Shown: in pieces, positions 50,731 to 59,401 of the stretch
Position numbering within the stretch: position 1 is the first letter of the stretch
How the letters are laid out: every line of letters starts with the position of its first letter
Source of the DNA: Porphyrobacter sp. LM 6
GTDB taxonomy: Bacteria > Pseudomonadota > Alphaproteobacteria > Sphingomonadales > Sphingomonadaceae
Length of the DNA stretch: 64,000 nucleotides
Direction of reading: 5' to 3'
Assembly (NCBI RefSeq): GCF_001720465.1
Contig: NZ_CP017113.1
Span: forward strand, 2,046,001 to 2,110,000
Program-made: the position numbers and the translations under genes
Notes under the pieces: generated by a model
Databases searched by the model: none
What the model was told of the DNA's origin: nothing
The model's input: the letters and a program-made list of their open reading frames with translations, nothing else

Positions 50731-51458
50731 AGTTCCTGCGCCCTTCGCGGGCATCGCATGTCGAGTTCTTCGGCCACCAGCTGGACAGTCTCTTCGACCG
50801 CGGAACGTTGCGCACCGAAGCCGAAATGGCGGGTGCCGACACTTACAGCGACGTCGAATTCGCGATTAGTCCCCATCGCCGAAGCCGGCGCGATAACGCC
50901 GTCGTGGGGAGACCATACAGCGACGGTATGCACCGGAGGCTTGCACGACGGATCGTCGGGGAGCGTCGGTGCATCAACGGTATGGTCGTTGAGCGCATTA
51001 TAGACCCGCCAAGCGTTGTTGGCTCGGCGACTGCCCGAAAAGGGGGTTCCCAAGCTTACCACCATTCGCACCCGTTCCGGATGCCGCTGCGCCAGAACCC
51101 GCGCGTATATCCCGCCAAGGCTCCAACCGACAAGCACCACGCGTTCGCCATGATTTGCCGCAATCTCGGCGATGCGCTGCTCGGCCTTGCGCATCCGTTC
51201 AGGTGTGATGCCTGTCACCAGCCCTAGTTCGGACGGGTAAGTCGGAAACCCGCTTGCAGAAAACGTGCGACGCAAGAACGACGTGTCACGGTCGCTGGAG
51301 AGAAGACCGGGAAGAACCAAAACCGGCGGCAGCGGACCGCTGACCGGGAACCGGAAATCGACCTTCCTTGCCCTGCGAAGCGGAGCCACGGCAATCGCAG
51401 CCAGCCACGGCAGTTCCCGGAGGAAAAGCGAAAGCGACGGAGGCGAATTATCGTCCAT
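50727..51458 (-). CDS. alpha/beta hydrolase, lipase-like
   Basis: 243 aa, alpha/beta-hydrolase fold: LVLPGLLSSDRDTSFLRR (oxyanion region), nucleophile elbow GWSLGG with Ser, an Asp candidate in WSPHDGVI and His in GTRHFGFG. The triad is complete by eye. Substrate unknown. It starts 20 bp downstream of the nitronate monooxygenase-like gene and probably shares its transcript. Confidence 0.85.
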   Translation of the reverse strand: MDDNSPPSLSLFLRELPWLAAIAVAPLRRARKVDFRFPVSGPLPPVLVLPGLLSSDRDTSFLRRTFSASGFPTYPSELGLVTGITPERMRKAEQRIAEIAANHGERVVLVGWSLGGIYARVLAQRHPERVRMVVSLGTPFSGSRRANNAWRVYNALNDHTVDAPTLPDDPSCKPPVHTVAVWSPHDGVIAPASAMGTNREFDVAVSVGTRHFGFGAQRSAVEETVQLVAEELDMRCPRRAQEL

Positions 51459-51478
51459 CGTCGCTCCTTCGCCCCGTC

Positions 51479-52882
51479 TCAGTCCCCGGTCAGAATCCGC
51501 TCGACCAACTCGCCCACGCTCGGGGTGTAGCCGTTCGAGTAGAAGGGATCGGTCTTGAAGTTGTAGGCCGCGTGGCCCGCGAAGGCGAGGTTCTTGTCCG
51601 GATCGTCGCCGTGGGCGATGTCTTGCAGAGTCTTCTGGATGCAGAAGCTGCGCGGGTCGGCCAGACGCCCGGTGGTGTAATCATCGTGGTCCTTCCACGA
51701 AGAGAACCCGCAATGTGACAGGCAGCCCATGCAGTCCTGTTGGTCCTTGCGGATCGTCTCGCGCGCATCCGGAGTAACGAACACAATCGTATCGTCCGGC
51801 GTCTTGAGCGGTTCGGTATGCCCGGCGCGCATCCACATTTCGGCCTTGGTCTTGTCTTCCGGCTTCACCCAGAAGCTGCGCGCCTTACCATTCTCGCCGA
51901 GTTGGACCGTGCCTTCTTCCTCACCGCGCTTGAAGTAGGGGATCTGGCGCTCCGAACGGTGCATCAGATCGTAAAGGAACGGCGTCTTGACCGCGCTCGA
52001 ATAGAAGCCGGTAGGCGAGAACTTGTGGAGCAGCACATCGCCCGGCTCGACCGTGCGTAGCATGTCCTTCCAGATCTGCGGGATCGGGCTTTCCTGCGTC
52101 AGCAAGGGCCGGGTGCCGAACTGGAAGGCGATGGTGCCGAGCTCGGGATTGTCGATCCAGTCGTTCCAGTCGCGCAGATACCACACGCCGCCCGCCATCA
52201 CGATCGGCACGCTGTCCGCAACGCCCTCGGCGCGCATGGTCTCGCGCAGCGCCTTGACGCGCGGATAGGGATCTTCGGGCTTGGTGGGGTCCTCGGCGTT
52301 GCTGAGTCCGTTGTGACCGCCTGCCAGCCAAGGATCTTCATAAACCACCGCCGCCATCAGATCCGCGACCTTGTGGTAGGACCGCTTCCACAGCGCCCGG
52401 AAAGCGCGCGCCGAGCTGATGATCGGCAGATAGTTGACGTTGTAGCGCGCCGCGATCTCGGCAAGCTTGTAGGGCATCCCTGCACCGCAAGTGACGCCGG
52501 TCACCATGCCGCGGGTGCGTTCCAGAACGCCTTCGAGCACGGCTTGCGCGCCGCCCATTTCCCACAGCACATTGATGTTGATCGCGCCCTTGCCGCCCGC
52601 AATTTCGAAGGCCTTTTTGACCTGCGTGGTCGCGCCTTCGATGGCGTAACGGATCAGTTCCTGGTGGCGCTCCTCGCGGGTGCGACCGTGATAGATCTGG
52701 GGGATGACATTGCCGTTTTCGTCGTAGCTGTCGGCATTGACCGCACTGACCGTGCCGATCCCGCCCGCCGCGGCCCATGCGCCCGAGCTGGCGTGATTGG
52801 TTGCCGAAACACCCTTGCCGCCTTCAACCAGCGGCCAGACTTCACGCCCGCCATAGACGATCGGGCTCAATCCCTTGAACAA
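51479..52882 (-). CDS. nitronate monooxygenase family (2-nitropropane dioxygenase-like) flavoenzyme
   Basis: 467 aa, TIM-barrel FMN enzyme. MVTGVTCGAGMPYKLAEIAA, VPIVMAGGVWYLRD (phosphate-binding loop) and GTIAFQFGTRPLLTQESP match the NMO family; the family usually has about 320-380 aa, so there is a C-terminal extension of about 100 residues with Cys in DCMGCLSHCGF, which could be a metal or Fe-S site. Start is TTG 52882, 6 bases after AAGGGGA; no in-frame ATG fits. Nitronate oxidation is not established for this long form. Confidence 0.82.
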   Translation of the reverse strand: MFKGLSPIVYGGREVWPLVEGGKGVSATNHASSGAWAAAGGIGTVSAVNADSYDENGNVIPQIYHGRTREERHQELIRYAIEGATTQVKKAFEIAGGKGAININVLWEMGGAQAVLEGVLERTRGMVTGVTCGAGMPYKLAEIAARYNVNYLPIISSARAFRALWKRSYHKVADLMAAVVYEDPWLAGGHNGLSNAEDPTKPEDPYPRVKALRETMRAEGVADSVPIVMAGGVWYLRDWNDWIDNPELGTIAFQFGTRPLLTQESPIPQIWKDMLRTVEPGDVLLHKFSPTGFYSSAVKTPFLYDLMHRSERQIPYFKRGEEEGTVQLGENGKARSFWVKPEDKTKAEMWMRAGHTEPLKTPDDTIVFVTPDARETIRKDQQDCMGCLSHCGFSSWKDHDDYTTGRLADPRSFCIQKTLQDIAHGDDPDKNLAFAGHAAYNFKTDPFYSNGYTPSVGELVERILTGD

Positions 52883-52982
52883 TGAAAATCCCCTTTTGCG
52901 CGAGGTTCGCCCACGCCTGTTTTTCGAATTATTGCCATAGGGCCGCTAGCATCGCGGGGCAACCTTGCGCCGCCTTGGCCAC

Positions 52983-53714
52983 TCACTCCGCGTTACACAC
53001 CTTGATCGCTTCCGGCGCGACCCGTGCCTTGCCGCGCTCGAAGCGTGCGAAATAGCCCTTGATGTCAGGACGTTCGATGTACTCGACGAGCACATAACCG
53101 ACCGCCTCGAATTCGCAGAACAGCAGGTTATGCGGCAGCCCGTGGCGTCCGACCGGAGTTTCACTTTCCACGACAATGATCTGGCCGCCGGCATTGAGCG
53201 CGGGCCACATCTGCCACAGGAAGGCGTAAGGCTCGACGACCTCATGATACATGTGGACCATGAAGATGCGGTCGAAGCTGTCCGGCGGCAGCTGCGGATT
53301 ATCGCTGTCGCCGAGCTTGATGGAGATGTTTTCGAGCCGCTCGCGCTCGACCCGGCGGCCTAGACGCTGGAGTGCATCGCGGCTGATATCCTGCGCCAGC
53401 ACGCGGCCATCGGCCCCGACCTTTTCGGCCAGACGGACAGTGTAATAGCCTTCGCCCGCACCGATATCGGCGACTGTCATGCCGGGGCGGATGTCGGCCA
53501 GTTCCATCACCACATTCGCCTCGTTGCGCTCGTCACGCGCATCTTCGTTGGCGAACTCGGTCGAGACGACCTTGGCAACCGGACGGTCGGGCTCGGGAAA
53601 TTCGAGGACGCCCTCTTGTTGTTCAGGCACGACAGGCAGCACGCGGTCGCAACCGCCCAATGCCAAAGCGGCGGTAACGGCCAGAACCGACACCAGCGCA
53701 GGCACGCGCATCAT
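52983..53714 (-). CDS. lipoprotein SAM-dependent methyltransferase-like protein (COG4798 type)
   Basis: 243 aa. Residues 1-22 form a lipoprotein signal with the Cys of LALGGC at residue 22. The mature part is a class I methyltransferase fold: VADIGAGEGYYTVRLAEKVG (SAM motif I), DSFDRIFMVHMYHEVVEP and GGQIIVVESE. An exported methyltransferase has no obvious source of SAM, yet this kind of exported predicted methyltransferase occurs in other proteobacteria. It follows prfB by 2 bp, so it is probably co-transcribed. Confidence 0.8.
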   Translation of the reverse strand: MMRVPALVSVLAVTAALALGGCDRVLPVVPEQQEGVLEFPEPDRPVAKVVSTEFANEDARDERNEANVVMELADIRPGMTVADIGAGEGYYTVRLAEKVGADGRVLAQDISRDALQRLGRRVERERLENISIKLGDSDNPQLPPDSFDRIFMVHMYHEVVEPYAFLWQMWPALNAGGQIIVVESETPVGRHGLPHNLLFCEFEAVGYVLVEYIERPDIKGYFARFERGKARVAPEAIKVCNAE

Positions 53715-53716
53715 GC

Positions 53717-54844
53717 TTACTCCACGTCCTCGATCTCGACCTTCTCGCCGGTCACGCGCTGGGCGAGCGCGGCCGAGATGAAGGGGTCAATCGCGCCATC
53801 GAGAACTGCGTCAGGCGAAGTCGAAACCACGCCGGTGCGCAGATCCTTGACCATCTGATAGGGCTGAAGAACGTAGGAGCGGATCTGGTGTCCCCACCCG
53901 ATATCGCTCTTGGCCGAATGCTCCGCGCTGGCCGCTTCCTCGCGCGAGCGCATTTCGGCCTCGTAGAGCCGCGCCTTGAGCATGTTCATCGCGATTTCGC
54001 GGTTCTTGTGCTGGCTGCGGTCCTGCTGGCTGGCGACCACGATGCCAGTTGGCTGGTGGGTGATGCGCACCGCGGAATCGGTGGTGTTGACGTGCTGCCC
54101 GCCCGCGCCCGAGGCACGGTAGGTGTCGATCTTGAGGTCGGCCGGATTGATCTCGATTTCGAAGCTGTCGTCGATCACCGGATAGACCCACACGCTCGAA
54201 AAGCTGGTGTGGCGGCGGGCCGACGAATCGTAGGGGCTGATGCGGACGAGCCGGTGCACCCCGCTTTCGGTCTTGGCATAGCCATAGGCACCGTCGCCCT
54301 TGATGAGCAGCGTGGCCGACTTGATCCCGGCCTGTTCGCCGGCCTGATACTCGACCGTTTCAACCTTGAAGCCGCGCCGTTCGGCCCAGCGGCCATACAT
54401 GCGGAAGAGCATTTCGGCCCAGTCCTGGCTTTCTGTGCCGCCTGCGCCCGCGTGGATTTCGAGATAGGTATCGTTGCCGTCAGCCTCGCCCGAAAGCAGC
54501 GCCTGCACCTTGTCGGCATCTGCGCGGTCGGCGAGCCGTTCGAGCGTGCGCAGACCATCCTCGACGATGCTTTCTTCGCCCTCGGCCTCGCCCATTTCGA
54601 TGAATTCGATCGCATCGGCCATTTCGGCGGCGATTTCGTTCACGGTGTTGACCGCCGTTTCCAGCGTCTTTTGCTCGCGGCTGATCGCCTGCGCCTGCTT
54701 GGGATTGTCCCACAGGTTCGGATCCTGCACGCGCGCGTTCAGCTCGTCGAGCCGCCGCAGCGCGCGCTCCCAGTCGAGCGACAGGCGCACCAGCGCCAAC
54801 GCCGCTTCGATCCGGTTGATATAGGCATGGGCCTCGGCCCGCAT
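53717..54844 (-). CDS. prfB: peptide chain release factor 2
   Basis: Releases polypeptides at UGA and UAA. It has 375 aa. GGQ in ASGAGGQHVNTTDSAVRITH is the peptidyl-tRNA hydrolysis motif; the stop-codon recognition loop reads SPYDSSARRHTSF where E. coli has SPF. The frame is continuous from ATG 54844: the in-frame stop and +1 frameshift that control prfB in many bacteria are absent here, as in many alphaproteobacteria. Confidence 0.96.
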   Translation of the reverse strand: MRAEAHAYINRIEAALALVRLSLDWERALRRLDELNARVQDPNLWDNPKQAQAISREQKTLETAVNTVNEIAAEMADAIEFIEMGEAEGEESIVEDGLRTLERLADRADADKVQALLSGEADGNDTYLEIHAGAGGTESQDWAEMLFRMYGRWAERRGFKVETVEYQAGEQAGIKSATLLIKGDGAYGYAKTESGVHRLVRISPYDSSARRHTSFSSVWVYPVIDDSFEIEINPADLKIDTYRASGAGGQHVNTTDSAVRITHQPTGIVVASQQDRSQHKNREIAMNMLKARLYEAEMRSREEAASAEHSAKSDIGWGHQIRSYVLQPYQMVKDLRTGVVSTSPDAVLDGAIDPFISAALAQRVTGEKVEIEDVE

Positions 54845-54874
54845 GATCTATCCTTCAGTCACGCCACAAAGTCG

Positions 54875-54891
54875 GCCCCGATTAACGGGGC
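54875..54891 (-). terminator. weak candidate terminator after the peroxiredoxin gene
   Basis: GCCCCG (54875-54880) and CGGGGC (54886-54891) with loop ATTAA, just past the peroxiredoxin stop on the minus strand. The stem is only 6 bp and the U tract is short, so it is a weak candidate. Confidence 0.35.
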
Positions 54892-54912
54892 GAGCGCGAT
54901 TGTAAAGCGCCG

Positions 54913-55452
54913 CTATTTCTTCAGCGCGCGCACCGCCGCCAGCGTCTTTTCGACATGACCGCGGTAATCGGCGTTCGAATGGACCGCCACGATCCGTCCA
55001 TCGCGGGCGATGACATAGGACGTGCGGGTGGTCAGACCGGAATTGCCCATCGCCACATCATAGGCGGCAATTACCTTGGCCGAGGCGACCCCGACCGGGA
55101 AGGCATCGCGGCACTCCTGCCGGCTGAACTTCTTGAGCGTTTCGATATCGTCGCCCGACATGCCGATCACGCTGGCACCGGCAGCCTTGAACTCGGGCAT
55201 CGCCTCGGCAAAGGCATTGGCTTCGAGCGTACAGCCGGAAGTGAACGCCTTCGGGTAGAAATAGAGCACCACCGGCCCCTTTGCGAGCGCGGCCCTCAGC
55301 GAGAAGCCAAACGGCTTGCCCGCCAGTGCGGCGCGGGTGGTGAAGACAGGGGCCTTCGTCCCGGTCGGCAGCTCGGCAGCGGCGATCGAGGCGATGGTGG
55401 CCGAGCCCGCAACAGCAAGCGCGGCAGCGATGGTGATAAATGCGCGTTTCAT
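54913..55452 (-). CDS. exported peroxiredoxin (AhpC/TSA, BCP-like)
   Basis: 179 aa. Signal peptide at 1-26 (ALAVAGSATIASIAAA). Peroxidatic Cys74 in YPKAFTSGCTLEANAF, a variant of the usual YPKDFTPGCT; a second Cys114 in SRQECRDAF may act as resolving residue. It reduces peroxides, here probably in the periplasm. It lies between mrcA and prfB on the same strand with gaps of 43 and 68 bp. Confidence 0.9.
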   Translation of the reverse strand: MKRAFITIAAALAVAGSATIASIAAAELPTGTKAPVFTTRAALAGKPFGFSLRAALAKGPVVLYFYPKAFTSGCTLEANAFAEAMPEFKAAGASVIGMSGDDIETLKKFSRQECRDAFPVGVASAKVIAAYDVAMGNSGLTTRTSYVIARDGRIVAVHSNADYRGHVEKTLAAVRALKK

Positions 55453-55495
55453 ATGTTCTGAACCCTCAAACCCACAGTGTGGTTCCGCCGCGCGA

Positions 55496-58021
55496 TCAAT
55501 CGTTCCCGCCGACCTGTTCCTCGATCACGCCATCCGTTTCCTCGGTCGTATCAACCACCGCGCTTTCGGCGTTCTGACGGCCGGCGCGGATCAACGCGAG
55601 GATTTCGTTGCGGCGGGCCGCGATCTCGTCCTGACGGGTATAACGCTCTGGCTCGGTGTCCGGCTTGAAGGCTTCCCAGATGATCGCCGACTTGGGATCA
55701 TCGGTCGGCCAGCCATCAAACACGCGTTTACCCGAGCGGCGATCGACCCGCACCATCCGCACGCCCTGCGGCGCAACCGGCGGCAGGTCCGACCACTTCT
55801 TGCGGGTCTTCTCGATCAGGCTCTTGATGATCGGCGCCGCGATGGTGCCGCCATAGGCATAGCCGCCCATATTGCGCGGCTGATCGAAGCCGACATAGGC
55901 CCCGGCGACATATTGCTGGGTGCCGCCAATGAACCAAACGTCCTTCGGGCCGGTGGTCGTCCCGGTCTTGCCGAACAGCGGCAGGCCGAGCGGGTTGAGC
56001 ACTGTCGCAGTCCCGCGACTGACCGCGCCGCGTAACATATGCATCACCTGAAAGGCGGTACGCGGGTCCATCGCCTGCGTGCCGCGGACACCGAAGCGCG
56101 GCATCGGCTTGCCATCCCACTTGGCCATGTTGCAGCCACGGCATTCGCGGTTATCGGCCCGCCACAGCACCTTGCCGCGCCGGTCCTGAACATAGTCGAT
56201 CAGGGTCGAAGGATTGAGCCGCCCGTGATTGGCGAGCGCGCTATATGCCCCCACCATCTTGAGCAGCGTGGTCTCGCCAGCGCCGAGCGCAGTCGAGGGA
56301 TAGGCCGGGAACTTGCCGATCCCCAGTTTGTCGATCTCGCGCACGACATTGGGCATCCCCGCCGTCATGCCGATCTGCACGGTCATGATGTTCTGCGACT
56401 GCTCGAGGCCGTAGCGCATCGGATGCTGCCCGCCGCTGCCTGGCCCGCCGCGAATGCACTTCTCGCCAAGATTGGCGCCCTGATAATAGCAGAAGCGGTT
56501 GTTATCGATCTGGGTCGAGGGGGTCATCCCGCTGTCGAGCCCGGCGGCATAAACGAACGGTTTGATGGTCGAGCCCGGCTGACGCTTGGCCTGCGTGGCG
56601 CGGTTGAAATCGGACAGGCGGTGATCGAACCCGCCCTGCATCGCCAGGACGCGGCCCGACTGCGCGCTTTCGACGACCAATGCGCCCTGCGCTTCAGGAA
56701 GAGTGCGAACCTGCCAGCCATTGCCCGAGGGGCTGGCGGCAATCACATCACCCGCCTTCAGGCGATCGGGCAAGCCATAGAGCGGCGCTTCATTGCCGTC
56801 GGAAAAGCCGATCCGGGCTGAAGATCCGCTCCGGCGGGTCACCACCCCTACGCGCCAGTTGCGGTAGCTGATCCCGAGCGGCGAGCTCGCCAGCTGGCCC
56901 GCCCAATTGCCTTCGCTCACATCGATGGTCGCGATCGGCCCGCTCCACGCCCGCCCGCCATGATAGCGCAGCAGGCCATCGCGCAAGGCATCGCGCGCAG
57001 CGAGCTGCATCTGCGGATCAAGCGAAGTGCGCACCCACAACCCGCCGGCATAGACCGAGTTAGCGCCTTCCTCGGCGGTTTCGCCGAAGCGCTCGATCAG
57101 TTCACGCCGCACTTCTTCGAGGAAGTAACCGGCATCGACACTGCGTTCGCGCCGCTGGGTGACAAGGCCGAGCGGCTTTGCTGCCGCAGCGCGCCGTTCG
57201 GAGCCCGATATGAAGCCATTGGCTTCCATCTGATCGAGCACGAAATTGCGCCGTTCGAGCGCGGCCTGCTCCTGCCCCTTGCGGCCATATCGCTCGGGCG
57301 CCTTGGGCAGGATCGCAAGAAATGCCGCTTCGTGGAGTTCGAGATCGTCGACATCCTTGTCGAAATAGGCACGCGAGGCAGCCTGCACACCAAAGCTGCG
57401 GCGACCGAGCGGGATCTCGTTGAGATAGAGTTCGAGGATTTCCTGCTTGCTCAGCACCTGTTCGATGCGCCCGGCCAGGATCATTTCCTTGAGCTTGCGG
57501 GTCACCGAATACTCATCGCCGAGCAGCAGATTCTTGGCGACCTGCTGGGTGATCGTCGACCCGCCCACTGCACGCCCGGTGCGCGCCGGATTGAGGTAAT
57601 CGATCACCGCCCCCGCAGTGCCGAAGAAGTCGATCCCGCCGTGGCTGAAGAAGGTCTTGTCCTCGGCAGAGAGATAGGCCTCGATCAGCTGCTGCGGGAA
57701 ATCGGCATATTGCAGCTGCACCCGGCGTTCGCGGGCATAGGAATGGACGATTTCGCCATCATAACCGCGCACCACGGTGGGCAGCGGGGTTTCGTAGGTC
57801 AGCAGCGCCTCGGCTTCGGGCAAGTCGCTCGCCAGCCAGACGAACACCGCGATCCACAGCACGAGGAAGGCGCCCACTGCGCTCGCCCCGATCCGGAACA
57901 GACGGCTTTCGCGCCAATGCGCCTTGAACCACACCAATGCCGCGCCGACATCGCGGTTGGCGCGGTAACGCAGGTAGGCCCAGTTCGAAAGCGGGGCGGT
58001 GGCGGGGGTTGGCTCGGTCAT
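55496..58021 (-). CDS. mrcA: penicillin-binding protein 1A (bifunctional transglycosylase/transpeptidase)
   Basis: 841 aa inner-membrane enzyme that polymerises and cross-links peptidoglycan. One N-terminal membrane helix (about 42-66), GT51 domain with the catalytic Glu in SAEDKTFFSHGGIDFFGT and GGSTITQQVAKNLLLG, EILELYLNEIPLGRRSFGVQ; an OB-like region; then the transpeptidase with STIK in RQPGSTIKPFVYA, SQN and KTG in FGKTGTTTGPKDVWFIGG. It is next to a cell-wall amidase, a sensible pairing (55 bp). Confidence 0.96.
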   Translation of the reverse strand: MTEPTPATAPLSNWAYLRYRANRDVGAALVWFKAHWRESRLFRIGASAVGAFLVLWIAVFVWLASDLPEAEALLTYETPLPTVVRGYDGEIVHSYARERRVQLQYADFPQQLIEAYLSAEDKTFFSHGGIDFFGTAGAVIDYLNPARTGRAVGGSTITQQVAKNLLLGDEYSVTRKLKEMILAGRIEQVLSKQEILELYLNEIPLGRRSFGVQAASRAYFDKDVDDLELHEAAFLAILPKAPERYGRKGQEQAALERRNFVLDQMEANGFISGSERRAAAAKPLGLVTQRRERSVDAGYFLEEVRRELIERFGETAEEGANSVYAGGLWVRTSLDPQMQLAARDALRDGLLRYHGGRAWSGPIATIDVSEGNWAGQLASSPLGISYRNWRVGVVTRRSGSSARIGFSDGNEAPLYGLPDRLKAGDVIAASPSGNGWQVRTLPEAQGALVVESAQSGRVLAMQGGFDHRLSDFNRATQAKRQPGSTIKPFVYAAGLDSGMTPSTQIDNNRFCYYQGANLGEKCIRGGPGSGGQHPMRYGLEQSQNIMTVQIGMTAGMPNVVREIDKLGIGKFPAYPSTALGAGETTLLKMVGAYSALANHGRLNPSTLIDYVQDRRGKVLWRADNRECRGCNMAKWDGKPMPRFGVRGTQAMDPRTAFQVMHMLRGAVSRGTATVLNPLGLPLFGKTGTTTGPKDVWFIGGTQQYVAGAYVGFDQPRNMGGYAYGGTIAAPIIKSLIEKTRKKWSDLPPVAPQGVRMVRVDRRSGKRVFDGWPTDDPKSAIIWEAFKPDTEPERYTRQDEIAARRNEILALIRAGRQNAESAVVDTTEETDGVIEEQVGGND

Positions 58022-58075
58022 GGGCGAGGCGCAACTAGCACGCGCCGACCTGCGAAGGCTAGCCGGTTTCGGGCC

Positions 58076-58975
58076 TTACTCACCGGCAGCCGCTCCGGTT
58101 GCGCGGCGCGCGAAATAGACCTTTATCGCCCGTGCCAAGACCGATGCATACTGCGCCCTGCCCTCCGGCGTCGTGAGGCGCGCGCGATCGGCAAGATTGG
58201 TCACGAACCCGCTCTCTAACAGCACCGACGGCACATCCGGCGCGCGCAGCACGGCGAGCGCGGCCGAGCGGCGCGGCTGCGAATGGAACGCCAGCTGGTT
58301 GCTCCCCTCGCGCAGCACCAGATCGGCGAAGGCGAGCGCTTCTTCCTGCGTGCGCTGCTGCGAGAGTTCGACCAAGATGGTGCTCACCGCATCGCTCTGG
58401 CCACTGATGACGATGCCGTTCAGGCGGTCGGCATCGTTCTCGCGCGCAGCAAAGCGGGCTGCGGCTTCGCTCGAGGCGGCGTTAGACAGAGTATAGATGC
58501 TTGCCCCGCTGACATCGTCCCGCTCCCCTGCGGAATCGGCGTGGATCGAGATGAACAGGTCAGCGTCGAGCAACCGCGCGATTTCCGGACGGTGGCCGAG
58601 CGGCAGGATGCGATCATCGCTGCGGGTCAGCGCGACCCGGATATTGCCCGCCTTGAGCAACTCGGCACGCACCGCCCGGGCAATCGCCAGCGTGATGTCC
58701 TTTTCGTCGATCTTGCGGCCCTGCGGATCAATGCCGCTCGCACCGGGATCGCGACCGCCATGCCCGGCATCGATCACCACCAACGGACGGGAGGGATCAT
58801 CGGGGCCATCAATCTTGGGCAGATCGGGCGGGACCTGCGCTTCATCGACGATGAACCGCATCACATAATCGCGGCCCCACTGCGGCACCGGGATTGTCAC
58901 CCCGAGCGCCAACGCGCCGCCCAGCAGAAGCGCGGGTGCCAGCAGCACAACCAGGAGCAAGGTGCGGTAGCTCAT
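58076..58975 (-). CDS. N-acetylmuramoyl-L-alanine amidase, AmiC-type
   Basis: 299 aa zinc amidase that cleaves the peptide from the glycan at division. N-terminal membrane/signal helix (about 4-25). Amidase_3 domain with VIDAGHGGRDPGASG (His ligand), the Glu ligand in KDITLAIARAVRAELL vicinity, SIHADSAGERDD (His ligand) and the catalytic Glu in VLLESGFVTN. ATG 58975 starts the hydrophobic helix; an in-frame ATG 21 codons upstream adds a non-signal stretch. No AMIN domain. Confidence 0.93.
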   Translation of the reverse strand: MSYRTLLLVVLLAPALLLGGALALGVTIPVPQWGRDYVMRFIVDEAQVPPDLPKIDGPDDPSRPLVVIDAGHGGRDPGASGIDPQGRKIDEKDITLAIARAVRAELLKAGNIRVALTRSDDRILPLGHRPEIARLLDADLFISIHADSAGERDDVSGASIYTLSNAASSEAAARFAARENDADRLNGIVISGQSDAVSTILVELSQQRTQEEALAFADLVLREGSNQLAFHSQPRRSAALAVLRAPDVPSVLLESGFVTNLADRARLTTPEGRAQYASVLARAIKVYFARRATGAAAGE

Positions 58976-59401
58976 CGTATCCGCAGGATTACGTTCCGGC
59001 CGCAAGGAAACGCAATAGAGTTGCGGGGTTTGCCCCACAGTGCTACCGATGGTGTTGGAGAGGTAGCATCGGAGCGTTTGAACGTTCCACCGCCTTCCTC
59101 TTGCGCCGGATCATACCACCTCTTTCGGTTTCTGGCCCAGTACAGGTTGATGCAGTGACGAGACGTTTTTCCCGGCAGATCAGCATTGAGCGCGCTTCGC
59201 GCGCCGGTGGTGCTGCGGGCCAAAGCGCGGCAATCCGCCGCACGCCTTGTTTTGCAGACACGAGCTTCGCGCCCACCGCCCACTTCGGGCTTGGCGCGAC
59301 AATCCCTTCCGGTACGCCCATCGGGCACACCGGTTCATCCCACAATTGGCGCCCCCTTTCCTCCCGCTTGCGGAGCAGGCCGGGCGCATGGAGAATATTC
59401 A
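58976..59401. other. intergenic region between the amidase and rne, with hairpins
   Basis: 426 bases between two divergent genes. It must contain both promoters and probably a long rne leader, but no clear -35/-10 pair was picked out. Two inverted repeats: TGCTACC (59041-59047) with GGTAGCA (59062-59068), and GCGCGC-TTC-GCGCGC (59190-59204). RNase E messages commonly carry long structured 5' leaders used for feedback control, so these hairpins may serve that purpose; this is inference. Confidence 0.5.

Noticed and set aside
49123..50754. 543-codon minus-strand frame containing the SH3 protein
   Set aside because: Only the last 165 codons have a signal peptide and SH3 repeats; the rest is antisense to the hydroxyacid dehydrogenase.
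54700..54844. Programmed +1 frameshift at the start of prfB
   Set aside because: No in-frame TGA or CTTTGA-like signal; the frame is continuous from the ATG.
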